64,000 nucleotides of DNA from Asticcacaulis excentricus CB 48 (GCF_000175215.2 NC_014818.1:1-64000), one strand, 5' to 3'; shown: positions 53,900 to 62,468, counted from the stretch's first letter. The notes: generated from the sequence alone by a model not told the origin. Numbers and translations: made by a program.

Positions 53900-54020
53900 T
53901 GTAGCCTATCGCCTTCATCACAGCCTCCTTATCGGCAAAGGGACGATGAACGGCATATAATTCATTCAAATGTTTGCAAAACAGCCAGTTTTGCATAGGC
54001 TCCATTCATAATTGAATGCA

Positions 54021-54929
54021 TCAAAGGTGAGAAGGTACGCTCTGCGTGACATAGTCAATTAGAGCGCGCAGACGCGCCATGGGTTTGAGATCGGCATGAT
54101 ACCCCACAAACACCTCGCGACCCGGGGTCTCTTCGCCCAGATCGACCGGAACCAGCCCTAGAGGGCGCGCAATGCGTGTGGGTAGCACCGCCAGACCACG
54201 CCCGCCGACGGCGGCCAGGGCTTGAAGGTCGCGGCTGTTGGAGCGAAAAACCGGGCGCGCCAGTGGCAGGAGCCGTTGTAGCCATATGACATCGCTGAGA
54301 TGGCCAAGGGCTTCGTCCATAAGAATCAATTGATGATTTTCTCCTTCGCCGGCTTCTGGCAACCCATGGCGGTTGAGATAGCTTGCCGAGGCATAAAGAC
54401 CATAGTCGATGTGCGTCAGCTTGCGCTGCACGGCATTGCACTCGGTAAAGCCGCCGAACCGGAACACCAGATCGGCCTCGCGACGGTCGAGATCAAGGGC
54501 GCGCGTGTCCACCACGGCCTCAATCACCACCTGTGGGTGGTCGGCCATGAAGCCTTCAAAAACCGGCATCAGAACATGATTGAAAAACCACTCGGAAGAG
54601 GACACGCGGATGATACCCGACAGGGCCTGTTGCGCGCCGCTCAGACGCCGCGACAGGGCCAGCACCTCGTCCTCCATGGCGCGTGCGTGTTCGGCCACCG
54701 CCAACCCCAGCCCTGTCGCTACCAGACCGCGCGTTGTGCGCTGAAACAGGCGCTCGCCAAAAGCCGTCTCAGCGGCTTCAAGACGTCGCCCCATAGTCGG
54801 CTGACTGAGATCCAGCGTCTTACCCGCCGCTGACAGCGTCCCTTCGCGATGGATGGCCAGCACCAGCCGCAGATCATCCCACGACAGATTGGGGACCTTA
54901 TCTTGCCGATTTTGAATGGAAAATGACAA
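54021..54929 (-). CDS. LysR-family transcriptional regulator
   Basis: 302 aa. The winged HTH is at about residues 15-75 (LVLAIHREGTLSAAGKTLDL, SQPTMGRRLEAAETAFGERLF), followed by the two-lobed effector domain (SGIIRVSSSEWFFNHVLMPV, ADLVFRFGGF, LAAVGGRGLAVLPTRIA). It belongs to the short-effector branch that often controls an adjacent oxidoreductase. It lies upstream of the MDR gene on the same strand with a 102-bp gap that contains ATTCA-rich repeats, possible LysR boxes. Confidence 0.92.
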   Translation of the reverse strand: MSFSIQNRQDKVPNLSWDDLRLVLAIHREGTLSAAGKTLDLSQPTMGRRLEAAETAFGERLFQRTTRGLVATGLGLAVAEHARAMEDEVLALSRRLSGAQQALSGIIRVSSSEWFFNHVLMPVFEGFMADHPQVVIEAVVDTRALDLDRREADLVFRFGGFTECNAVQRKLTHIDYGLYASASYLNRHGLPEAGEGENHQLILMDEALGHLSDVIWLQRLLPLARPVFRSNSRDLQALAAVGGRGLAVLPTRIARPLGLVPVDLGEETPGREVFVGYHADLKPMARLRALIDYVTQSVPSHL

Positions 54930-54993
54930 AAATAGCCCCCGGCCTGCAAATACGCATGAAGGCTACTCTCCTGGCCAGCAAAAGCAAGTGCCC

Positions 54994-55043
54994 AAAAATG
55001 GAAGAGACGGCGCAGCCTGTGGGGGCCTGCCACGCCGTCTCTT
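54994..55043 (-). terminator. Rho-independent terminator of the chemoreceptor gene
   Basis: An 11-bp perfect stem AAGAGACGGCG (55002-55012) with CGCCGTCTCTT (55033-55043) and a 20-nt loop. On the minus strand it is followed two bases later by a T5 run. Confidence 0.75.
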
Positions 55044-55090
55044 TGCAATCACGCCCTACTCACGCGGCGCAATTGAGCCTGAAGTGGGGG

Positions 55091-56779
55091 TTACGCTGCC
55101 CGCACCGTACTCAGGAACTGATCCATTTCCCGGCGCAGACGCTCAGCCTGTTGTGCCAGTTCTCCCGATGAGGTCAGCACCTGCGCGGCGGCATCACCCG
55201 TCTGACCCGAGGCCTGCGCCACGCCGGTGATGTTCAGCGTCACCTCCTGCGTGCCCACACACGCCTGATTGACCGCCTGAATGATTTCCTGCGTAGCCGC
55301 GGACTGCTGCTCAACCGCGGCCGAGATCATAGCGTTGGTCGTGTCAATGTTCTGGATGGTCGAGGTGATGGTGCGGAAGGCGGTTGCCGCCTTGGACGTG
55401 GCCTCCTGAATCTGTCCGATACGGGCGGAAATATCCGTTGTGGCCTTGGAAGTTTGACCTGCCAGTGCCTTGACCTCTGAGGCGACCACGGCAAACCCTT
55501 TACCGGCTTCACCCGCGCGTGCCGATTCGATCGTGGCATTGAGTGCGAGCAGATTGGTTTGTCCGGCCAGGCCCGCGATCAGATCGACAATGCCGTTAAT
55601 CGAGGCTGCCACTTCGCTCAGCTCGTTAACCACTTCGGCTGCGGAGTCGGCCTGCGCCACTGCCGCCCGTGAGGTCTGGGCCGATGAAGCCACCTGACGG
55701 CCGATTTCGCCGACTGATGCGCCCATTTCCTCCGCCGCGGAGGCCACCGAGGTCACATTGGTGCCCGCCTCTTCGGCCGCTGATGAAACAGCCACCGACT
55801 GCGCAGCGGTTTCCTGTGCCGTGGCGGTCAGTTGGGCCGCGGAAGCCTGCATTTCGGTGGCCGCCGACGACACCATGGCAACGATCTGACCGACCGAGGC
55901 TTCGAAATCGTCGGCCAGTTTCAGCATGGCCCGGCGACGGTCTTCCTCGGCACGGACCTTCAAGGCCTCGGCCTCATTGCGCAGCGTCTCAGCCTCAAAC
56001 AGGCCCTGACGGAAGATCTCCAGAGTCTGGGCCATGGCGCCGATTTCGTCGCCGCGCGTCTGTCCGTCGATCCTGAGGTCGAGCGCGCCCTTTGAAACCT
56101 GCAACATCTGGTCGGTGACCCGGCGCAGCGAACGCACGATGTCACCAAAGGCAATAAATGAGGCCAGGGCCGTAATCAGGACGACCACTGCGATGGAAAT
56201 GACGAGACCCATTATCGCCTGATTGTGGGTTTTGGCGCTCAGCGCTTCCAGCTCAGCTTCATTAGCCTTTTGCTTAGCGTCGATAGTATTGCGGATGTCG
56301 GTCGTCAGCTTGTCCACCGTCCCTGCCTGCTCCGCCAATCCCGCCGCCAGCGCGGTTTGGTCATTATTGAGAGCCATAGGCAGGTAGCGGTTGCGAATAT
56401 CGTCGGAAATCAGACTAAACTGGCCTTTCAAAGGCTCAAAATCGGCTTTGTATTGAGGTGCCAGCTTGATCAGAGCTTCATATCTCTGATGGAAGCGCTC
56501 ATCTGCAGTTTTGATCTGGGCCTCATAAATTTCGCAGGCCCTGCTTGGGCAGGTTTGAAACGCCAGACCATTGATAGCTCCCTGTATTGCATAGACGTTC
56601 TGGTTCATCCGCGCCCCTGCCAGCAGGGCAGCATCCTGAGAATTGATGTAACCTAGATAAGCCTCTTCAGCCTTTGCCATATTGGCATTTTGCCATAGCG
56701 TCATGCCTATGGCAGATAAGCCGAAGGCACCGATAATGGCCAAGATCTTGGTGCCGATCTTGATGTCCGACAGTTTCAT
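55091..56779 (-). CDS. Methyl-accepting chemotaxis protein
   Basis: 562 aa from the ATG at 56779, preceded by AGGAGAGG. TM1 is at about residues 8-30, then a four-helix-bundle-like sensor region containing a Cys pair (CPSRAC), TM2 at about 189-215, HAMP to about 270 and the signalling hairpin with GQTNLLALNATIESARAGEA followed by GKGFAVVASEVKALAGQT. Second chemoreceptor of the window; it differs from the one at 7028 in sensor length and sequence. The ligand is unknown. It is the last gene before the replication module. Confidence 0.95.
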   Translation of the reverse strand: MKLSDIKIGTKILAIIGAFGLSAIGMTLWQNANMAKAEEAYLGYINSQDAALLAGARMNQNVYAIQGAINGLAFQTCPSRACEIYEAQIKTADERFHQRYEALIKLAPQYKADFEPLKGQFSLISDDIRNRYLPMALNNDQTALAAGLAEQAGTVDKLTTDIRNTIDAKQKANEAELEALSAKTHNQAIMGLVISIAVVVLITALASFIAFGDIVRSLRRVTDQMLQVSKGALDLRIDGQTRGDEIGAMAQTLEIFRQGLFEAETLRNEAEALKVRAEEDRRRAMLKLADDFEASVGQIVAMVSSAATEMQASAAQLTATAQETAAQSVAVSSAAEEAGTNVTSVASAAEEMGASVGEIGRQVASSAQTSRAAVAQADSAAEVVNELSEVAASINGIVDLIAGLAGQTNLLALNATIESARAGEAGKGFAVVASEVKALAGQTSKATTDISARIGQIQEATSKAATAFRTITSTIQNIDTTNAMISAAVEQQSAATQEIIQAVNQACVGTQEVTLNITGVAQASGQTGDAAAQVLTSSGELAQQAERLRREMDQFLSTVRAA

Positions 56780-57099
56780 ACGCCTCTCCTGCACTGGTGA
56801 CGGCATTCATTGGCCGTCAGGGACACACCTGCTGCGCTTTGGTGTCGGCCAGGGGTTAACAGGGCGGCAACCATACACATATCATTGATATTTGATTTTC
56901 AGCGTAAACCCTTGCCGACGGGTTAACGGCTGACGGTTTTTTGAAAAAGTTTAAACTTGTGTTTTCTCGGTAGAATCCCTGTTTATCCACAGCCCGATAG
57001 CCGTATTAGGGTTAACAAAATTTTTACCCCTTGGCCTCATTGAAGCTTTACGGGTACATTTCCTAAAATTTTCATTCATCGGTCTTTGGAGGCGTCAAA
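56780..57099. other. 320-bp region upstream of parA
   Basis: No gene. AT-rich at 56880-57070. Holds a consensus DnaA box (listed separately), several GTTAAC sequences (near 56856, 56921 and 57011), and a CtrA-like TTAA-N7-TTTA at 57012-57026 with one mismatch to the TTAA-N7-TTAA consensus. TTTGGAGGCG supplies the parA ribosome-binding site. Confidence 0.5.
56983..56991 (+). promoter_or_regulatory. DnaA box
   Basis: TTATCCACA, an exact match to the consensus DnaA binding site, 109 bp upstream of parA. It could link replicon initiation or parA expression to DnaA. A single box may also be chance. Confidence 0.5.
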
Positions 57100-58335
57100 A
57101 TGAACGCAAATCATTGGAATAATGAGGGCTTTCATTCTCACCTCGCCGAAGCCGAACGAATCACGCAACTGGCGCAGGCCGGTGAACAGATGGTTGAGCG
57201 CTTGCGCCGCACCGCTTTCCTGCCCGGCGCGACCAAGGCGCTGAATGTACGGCTGGGCATTGCCGAAGCGGCTGAATTGCTGGGCTGTTCCACGAACCGC
57301 ATCCGCATGGCTGAGCAGGATGGCCGCCTCCCCCCGCCGCCCGAAAGCGATACGGGCCGCCGTCTGGGCTATGACATCCCGGCATTGCTCAACATGCGTC
57401 AGGTGCTGGGGGCGTCGCCGCGCCGCTCGCCCGAAGACCCGCCGGCCATCATCACGGTCCAAAACTTTAAGGGCGGCGTCGGCAAATCAACGGTCACCAC
57501 CCACCTCGCCCACTATCTGGCCGTTCAGGGCTATCGGGTACTGGTCGTCGATTGCGACAGTCAGGCGACCACCACCACTTTGTTCGGCTTCAATCCGCAC
57601 TTTGCGATCCGTCGGGAAGAGACCCTTTATCCCTATCTGTCGATAGAACCGACGGAGGACAGCCTGCATTATGCAGTCAAATCGACCATCTGGCCTAATG
57701 TCGATCTGATCCCCTCCAATCTTCAGATGTTCGATGTCGAATATGAGCTGGCGGCGGCCGGTTCGGGCGGCGGCGGCACCCTCGCCTCGCGCTTCCGTAA
57801 GCTGAAACAGGGGCTCAATGAGCTGGCGCAGGATTACGATGTCGTGCTGCTCGACCCGCCCCCGGCGCTGGGCACCATTTCGTTGGCTGTGATGCAGGCG
57901 GCCAATGCCCTTCTGGTGCCCCTGGCGGCGACCACGCCCGACTTCTGCTCAACGGTACAGTTCCTGTCGATGATGTCGCAGGTAATCACGCAGCTTCAGG
58001 AGGCGGGGATTCAGGTCGAGTACGACTTCTGCCGCCTGATCTGCTCCAAATTCAATTCCAACGATCCCAGCCACGCTATGATCCAGCGCATTATGGAGCA
58101 ATCCTTCGGCCCGGCGCTCTTACCTATCCCCATACTTGAGTCCGCTGAGATCAGCCACGCCGCCCTGCGCATGATGACGGTCTATGAGCTGGAGAAGCCA
58201 GTGGGGACACCCAAGACGCACAAACGCTGCCGCAGCAATATCGACGAGGCGATGGGCCAGATAGAAAAACTTATCCGTCTGCGTTGGGGACGGGTGGATA
58301 ATGAGAAGGGCGCGGCACTGGCCGCGGCCTTGTAG
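57100..58335 (+). CDS. parA: ParA-type partition ATPase with N-terminal HTH
   Basis: 411 aa. Residues about 48-105 are a MerR-like DNA-binding region (LGIAEAAELLGCSTNRIRMA) as found in plasmid type Ia ParA/RepA proteins. The deviant Walker A motif KGGVGKST is at residues 124-131, Walker A' at VLVVDCDSQATTT and Walker B at YDVVLLDPPPALG. It moves the replicon by forming dynamic filaments or gradients with ParB and probably represses its own operon through the HTH. Only 11 bp precede parB. Similar to RepA of alphaproteobacterial replicons, but the initiator here is an RPA protein rather than RepC. Confidence 0.95.
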   Translation: MNANHWNNEGFHSHLAEAERITQLAQAGEQMVERLRRTAFLPGATKALNVRLGIAEAAELLGCSTNRIRMAEQDGRLPPPPESDTGRRLGYDIPALLNMRQVLGASPRRSPEDPPAIITVQNFKGGVGKSTVTTHLAHYLAVQGYRVLVVDCDSQATTTTLFGFNPHFAIRREETLYPYLSIEPTEDSLHYAVKSTIWPNVDLIPSNLQMFDVEYELAAAGSGGGGTLASRFRKLKQGLNELAQDYDVVLLDPPPALGTISLAVMQAANALLVPLAATTPDFCSTVQFLSMMSQVITQLQEAGIQVEYDFCRLICSKFNSNDPSHAMIQRIMEQSFGPALLPIPILESAEISHAALRMMTVYELEKPVGTPKTHKRCRSNIDEAMGQIEKLIRLRWGRVDNEKGAALAAAL

Positions 58336-58346
58336 GGGATCACATC

Positions 58347-59429
58347 ATGTCCAAACGACAGTCTGACTACCTCTCCGCCCTGCTCAACGACGCCCTGTCT
58401 GAAAGTACGCCCGCACCGGCGGCGCCTGCCCGACCGTCACCAGTCGTGCCGGCGGCCCCCGCACCCGCAAGTGTCCGCTCAGCCACCACCCTGCTGGCCC
58501 GGGAGTCCGCTCTGGCGCGTGTGGCCAATGGCGAGGTTAAGCAGGTGACGCAGCTTCTGCTCGACCCGGCTCGCGTGCGCATCTGGTCCGGCAACCCACG
58601 CCACCAGGAGTCCCTTACCGAAGCCAATTGCCGCGAGCTGATCGATGCCATTCTGGCAGAGGGTGGGCAAAAGGTCCCTGCCATTGTTCGTCGCGTCGAT
58701 AATGACCCGGAATGCGATTACGAGGTGATTGCCGGTTCGCGTCGCCACTGGGCCATTTCGTGGCTGCGTGCGAACAACTATCCGGACATGATGTTCCTGG
58801 CGCAGGTCTACGCGCTCGACGACGAGTCGGCCTTCCGCATCTCGGATATCGAAAACCGGGCGCGTAAGGATGTCTCTGATTTCGAGCGCGCCCGCACCTA
58901 TCTGGCGGCACTCGACCAGCACTATGGCGGCAAGCAGGTGCGTATGGCCGAACGTCTGCGTCTGTCAAAGGGCTGGCTGTCGAAAATGCTCAGCGTCGGT
59001 GCCCTACCCGACTGGGCTGTCGCGGCCTTTGCCAGCCCGGCCGATATCCAACTTGCCACCTGCTACCCGCTGGCGCAACGCATCCAGTCTCTGGAAGCTG
59101 CCAACGACACTGAGCTTTTGCCGCTTATGAAGTACGCCGCCGAAGAACTGGCCAAGTTGCAGGCCAACTTCCGTGACGGCCCCAGCGTTCCCGCCGCCGA
59201 GGTGGTGCGTCAGTTGATGACCGTCGATGCGCCCGCAGCTGCCGAAGACCGCAGCCTGCTCACCCTCCCTGCCCCGTCCGGCCGTCCCGCTCTCAGCGTC
59301 ATGTCCTCCAATCGCAACGGTGTATCACTGCGCCTGCACGCGGGATCTGGCGCTTCGGCGCGAGAACTGACCGAACTGTTTCGTAAGGCCCTTGAGGCTC
59401 TGGACAAGCAGGGCAAGGGGCTCAGGTAA
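58347..59429 (+). CDS. parB: ParB-type partition protein
   Basis: 360 aa. An alanine/proline-rich N-terminus (residues 15-50) is followed by the ParB N-terminal domain with IWSGNPRHQESLTEANCREL, the CTPase-type box VIAGSRRHWAISWLRANN (the family GERRxRA position reads GSRRHWA), and the HTH RMAERLRLSKGWLSKMLS (about residues 205-222). The C-terminus is a likely dimerisation domain. It should bind the replicon's parS, for which the inverted repeats at 59430 and 59567 are candidates. Confidence 0.93.
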   Translation: MSKRQSDYLSALLNDALSESTPAPAAPARPSPVVPAAPAPASVRSATTLLARESALARVANGEVKQVTQLLLDPARVRIWSGNPRHQESLTEANCRELIDAILAEGGQKVPAIVRRVDNDPECDYEVIAGSRRHWAISWLRANNYPDMMFLAQVYALDDESAFRISDIENRARKDVSDFERARTYLAALDQHYGGKQVRMAERLRLSKGWLSKMLSVGALPDWAVAAFASPADIQLATCYPLAQRIQSLEAANDTELLPLMKYAAEELAKLQANFRDGPSVPAAEVVRQLMTVDAPAAAEDRSLLTLPAPSGRPALSVMSSNRNGVSLRLHAGSGASARELTELFRKALEALDKQGKGLR

Positions 59430-59447
59430 AAAGTTTCTTCGAGGAAA
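59430..59447 (-). repeat. 18-bp inverted repeat, copy 1 (candidate parS/operator)
   Basis: Minus strand reads TTTCCTCGAAGAAACTTT, 17/18 identical to the copy at 59567-59584 on the plus strand. Starts at the end of parB. Contains GTTTC/GAAA half sites resembling those of chromosomal parS but with different spacing. Confidence 0.6.
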
Positions 59448-59566
59448 TTTTTTGGGGTTTTGAGCCTGCGGCCCAAGCCCCTGATCTGAAAGTCTTCAAG
59501 TTTGTAGGGCCTGAAGGCCCCACACGCCGAGACTCACCTCCACCTGAGAATCGGGGTATGAAAAAG

Positions 59567-59584
59567 TTTCCTCAAAGAAACTTT
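59567..59584 (+). repeat. 18-bp inverted repeat, copy 2 (candidate parS/operator)
   Basis: TTTCCTCAAAGAAACTTT; with flanking bases it forms the palindrome AAAGTTTC-N6-GAAACTTT (59563-59584). It is followed by GTTCCGCA/TGTGGAAC, another near-palindrome, just upstream of the initiator gene. Between the two copies lies the palindrome GGGCCTGAAGGCCC (59507-59520). Confidence 0.6.
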
Positions 59585-59653
59585 CCGGGTTCCGCAACTT
59601 TGTGGAACTTAAGAAGCCCCGAATTCTTATGCGTCTTACGTTAGCACTCAGAC

Positions 59654-60757
59654 ATGGCTTACAGCATTATGGCCGAAGACAAGTCCGAACAGATTGATCT
59701 CTTCCTGCCGTATCTGGCCGATCTGAGCCTGCGCGATCAACGCGAGATGATGGAGCGGCCTTTTTTCAGTCTGGCCAAATCGAAGCGCCTAAAGCCGATC
59801 GACTACACCTCACCCGATGGCAAGGTGTGGGTGCATGTCTCGGCCAATCCTGACTATGGTATGGCGACCATCTGGGACGCCGACATTCTGATCTATTGCG
59901 CCAGCGTGCTGAACGACCTCAAACAGCGTCGCGTCAACGACATTCCGCGCACGCTGAAAATCATGCCCTATGACCTCCTGCGCTCCATCGGTCGCCCTAT
60001 TTCGGGCCGCTCCTATGAGCTTTTGGGGCAAGCCCTGGACCGGCTGCAATCGACAACCGTCAAAACCAATATCCGCTCGGACTTACGCCGTGAGGCCACC
60101 TTCTCCTGGCTCGACAACTGGAGCCAGCTGGTCGACGAAAAGACTGATCGCTCGCGCGGGCTGAGTCTCTCGCTCTCAAGTTGGTTCTATGAGGGCGTGC
60201 TGATGAATGGGGGCGTCCTGTCGATCGACCGCGCCTATTTCGACATCACGGGCGGGCGCGAGCGCTGGCTGTACAAGGTCGCGCGCAAACACGCCGGCGG
60301 GGCAGGTGAGGGCGGTTTCGCCATCGCCCTGCCAACCCTGTTCGAAAAGTCCGGCGCCGAAGGCCAGTACCGCCGCTTCAAGTTCGAAATAGCTGCCATC
60401 GTTCGCCGAAACGACCTGCCGGGGTACGATCTCAGCCTGACCGAAGCCGCCACCTCGCGCGAACCACTTCTGCATATGGTCCGCCGCGATGCCAGCCCTG
60501 CGCCCGTCGAAGTGATCAAGCCGACGGCTAAACCCAAACCCGTCAGCGCCAATGACGAACCGCGCGGCTATATCACCGAAGACACGCTGGAGCACCTGCG
60601 TAAACACTATCGCGGCTGGGACTTCCACGCCCTGCATGCAGACTTCCGCGCCTGGCTGAGCGAAAGTGCTGAACGCGCCCCCGACCGCTACCAGAGTGCC
60701 TTTATCGGCTTTGTGAAGCGCTATCACGAAAAGAACCGTCATCAGTTGCGGGCCTAG
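59654..60757 (+). CDS. Replication initiator protein A (RPA family)
   Basis: 367 aa. The RPA domain covers about residues 10-270: EQIDLFLPYLADLSLRDQRE, MMERPFFSLAKSKRLKPIDY, WDADILIYCASVLNDLK, GRPISGRSYELLGQALDRLQ, TTVKTNIR and GRERWLYKVARKHAGG. Two winged-helix-like parts are typical of iteron-binding initiators. A C-terminal extension (ITEDTLEHLRKHYRGWDFHA onward) follows a proline-rich linker. No strong ribosome-binding site is seen; ATG at 59669 is an alternative start. It follows parAB in the same direction and precedes the iteron array it should bind. RPA initiators drive alphaproteobacterial plasmids and secondary replicons. Confidence 0.93.
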   Translation: MAYSIMAEDKSEQIDLFLPYLADLSLRDQREMMERPFFSLAKSKRLKPIDYTSPDGKVWVHVSANPDYGMATIWDADILIYCASVLNDLKQRRVNDIPRTLKIMPYDLLRSIGRPISGRSYELLGQALDRLQSTTVKTNIRSDLRREATFSWLDNWSQLVDEKTDRSRGLSLSLSSWFYEGVLMNGGVLSIDRAYFDITGGRERWLYKVARKHAGGAGEGGFAIALPTLFEKSGAEGQYRRFKFEIAAIVRRNDLPGYDLSLTEAATSREPLLHMVRRDASPAPVEVIKPTAKPKPVSANDEPRGYITEDTLEHLRKHYRGWDFHALHADFRAWLSESAERAPDRYQSAFIGFVKRYHEKNRHQLRA

Positions 60758-60983
60758 ATTTGATGAAGGGACAACGCACGGATCGCGCTCAAACAGCAAA
60801 GCGGTAGCGCAACAAAAAACGCCCATTGCATGCCTATACGCTCAGGCGTCTACGATCTTCCGGCGAACTCGCTTCCCACCAGGTCACCCAATAAAGGATT
60901 GTCGTTTACGCGCCCGGTGTGGGTGGCGAGGGCTGCGGCACCGGCGTGTTTCATCTTCATTCTTTTCGATCTTCCTCAAAAGC

Positions 60984-60997
60984 GTTCCCGAAGTGAC
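60984..60997 (-). repeat. Inverted iteron copy
   Basis: Minus strand reads GTCACTTCGGGAAC, one mismatch to the iteron consensus GACACTTCGGGAAC. It lies about 140 bp before the direct array and in opposite orientation. Confidence 0.75.
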
Positions 60998-61132
60998 GAA
61001 TCACTCTGCGGCGTCTGGCGACAAACCCTCACAAAAACCGAATCTGTTGACAGGAAGGGAATCGGTTTGAACGAGTTTTGCAAAGGGGGAAGCCAAATTG
61101 ATTCAAAATCCCCAGCCCTGCACGGGAGTTTC

Positions 61133-61234
61133 GACACATCGGGAACGGCCTTTGGCACATCAGGAACAATCCCCTGACACTTCGGGAACGCAGTCTTTGA
61201 TACTTCGGGAACGTAGACCAGACACAACGGGAAC
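61133..61234 (+). repeat. Iteron array of five direct repeats
   Basis: Repeats at 61133, 61154, 61176, 61199 and 61221, each 14 bp, consensus GACACWTCGGGAAC: GACACATCGGGAAC, GGCACATCAGGAAC, GACACTTCGGGAAC, GATACTTCGGGAAC, GACACAACGGGAAC. Start-to-start spacing is 21, 22, 23 and 22 bp, about two helical turns, as in iteron-controlled origins. Expected binding site of the RPA initiator encoded upstream. Confidence 0.92.
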
Positions 61235-61398
61235 ACTGTGCAGGCCTAGCCAGATGAATCCATTGCGAATTTAAGGCTTCGGCGGGCGTTTAACTTTGTA
61301 ACTTAAGACTCTTGAACGTCTCTAACGCTTCCAGATGTTTAGATATGGAAAAGGATCAAAGGAGCGTTTTGACAAGGGCAGGGGAGGGCGATAGGGTA

Positions 61399-61419
61399 AT
61401 TGTAAGACATAATTACAAT
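61399..61419. promoter_or_regulatory. Operator-like palindrome before the GH43 gene
   Basis: Perfect arms ATTGTAA and TTACAAT separated by 7 bp, ending 12 bp before the ATG. The shape is like GntR-family operators; the cognate regulator is not identified in this window. Confidence 0.45.
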
Positions 61420-61430
61420 GGGATGCCGAA

Positions 61431-62468
61431 ATGCCAAAACTCACTTCATTATCGCGCCGTCTGTTTATTGGGTCTGCGAGCGCTGCGGGACTAAGCGCGC
61501 CATTAATCGCGAAGGCGAAAACCGCACCGATTATCAACCCGATTATCGAGCAGCGCGCCGATCCACAAATCCTGAAGCACAGTGACGGCTATTACTATTT
61601 CATGGCGACAGTGCCGGAGTATGATCGTTTGGTCATTCGCCGCGCCAGGACGCTGGGGGGACTGTCCGCAGCGGAGGAGGTCGTGGTTTGGCGTCGCCCA
61701 ACTGAGGGCAAGATGGGCGGCTACATCTGGGCACCGGAACTGCATCATTTCGATGGTCAGTGGCGGCTCTATTTCGGAGCCGGGGATAAGGGCGAGCCCT
61801 TTCGCGTGCGCACCTACGTCATCTCTACGGCTGAATCCAATCCACTGACCGCGAAGTGGAACCCGCCGGTGCAGGTGCAGATGCCCTGGGACACTTTCAA
61901 TCTCGACGCCAGCCTGTTTAAGCACCGGGGCGTGACCTACATGATATGGGCCCAGAAGGAGCCCGGCATCGACACCAATTCCAACCTCTACCTCGCGCCT
62001 TTGGCCACGGCGACGACCTTTGCGCAGGCGCCCGTGCGCCTGACCATTCCCACCTACGACTGGGAGACGGTGAAGTACAAGGTCGCCGAAGGTCCCGCGG
62101 TGCTGATACGCAATGGCCGCGTCTTCGTAACCTATTCGGCCTCGGCGACCGATCACAACTATTGTCTGGGTCTTCTCTCGGCCAGGGCTGATGCCGAGTT
62201 AATGGACCCGGCCTCGTGGAGCAAGTCGCCGGTACCGGTTTTCGTCAGCTCTGAGAAGAACAATATCTGGGGACCGGGGCACAATGGCTTCACAGTGGAC
62301 GAGCGCGGCCGCGATGTCATCGTCTATCACGCCCGCGACTATAAGGAGATCAAGGGCAACTCGCTTTTCGACCCCAACCGCCACTCCCGATTGCAATACG
62401 TGAAGTGGCGCAAGGATGGCACCCCCGATTTTGGCGAACCGGTGGCCGTGGGACCGCTGAAGCAGTAA
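61431..62468 (+). CDS. Exported glycoside hydrolase family 43 enzyme
   Basis: 345 aa. A Tat-like signal (LTSLSRRLFIGSASAAGLSA) starts the protein. The five-bladed propeller of GH43 is evident: the catalytic base Asp in EQRADPQILKHSDGYYYFMA, IWAPELHHFDGQWRLYFG, the pKa-modulating Asp in FNLDASLFKHRGVTYMIW and the general acid Glu in KVAEGPAVLIRNGRVFVTYS. Family members are alpha-L-arabinofuranosidases, beta-xylosidases or arabinanases. The length fits a single-domain exo-enzyme. Stand-alone, located between the origin and the iol genes, and probably controlled by the palindrome just upstream. Confidence 0.92.
   Translation: MPKLTSLSRRLFIGSASAAGLSAPLIAKAKTAPIINPIIEQRADPQILKHSDGYYYFMATVPEYDRLVIRRARTLGGLSAAEEVVVWRRPTEGKMGGYIWAPELHHFDGQWRLYFGAGDKGEPFRVRTYVISTAESNPLTAKWNPPVQVQMPWDTFNLDASLFKHRGVTYMIWAQKEPGIDTNSNLYLAPLATATTFAQAPVRLTIPTYDWETVKYKVAEGPAVLIRNGRVFVTYSASATDHNYCLGLLSARADAELMDPASWSKSPVPVFVSSEKNNIWGPGHNGFTVDERGRDVIVYHARDYKEIKGNSLFDPNRHSRLQYVKWRKDGTPDFGEPVAVGPLKQ

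Larger units (their letters stand above)
60758..61430. other. Putative replication origin region
   Basis: 673-bp non-coding region downstream of the initiator gene. It contains the inverted iteron at 60984-60997, the direct iteron array at 61133-61234, AT-rich DNA following the array (about 61255-61330), and the operator-like palindrome before the GH43 gene. Short open frames across the iterons on both strands only reflect the repeat and are not called as genes. Confidence 0.7.

Noticed and set aside
60830..61236. Open frames on both strands running through the iterons with repeated short peptide motifs.
   Set aside because: The repetition simply mirrors the DNA repeats; no ribosome-binding site or homology supports coding.
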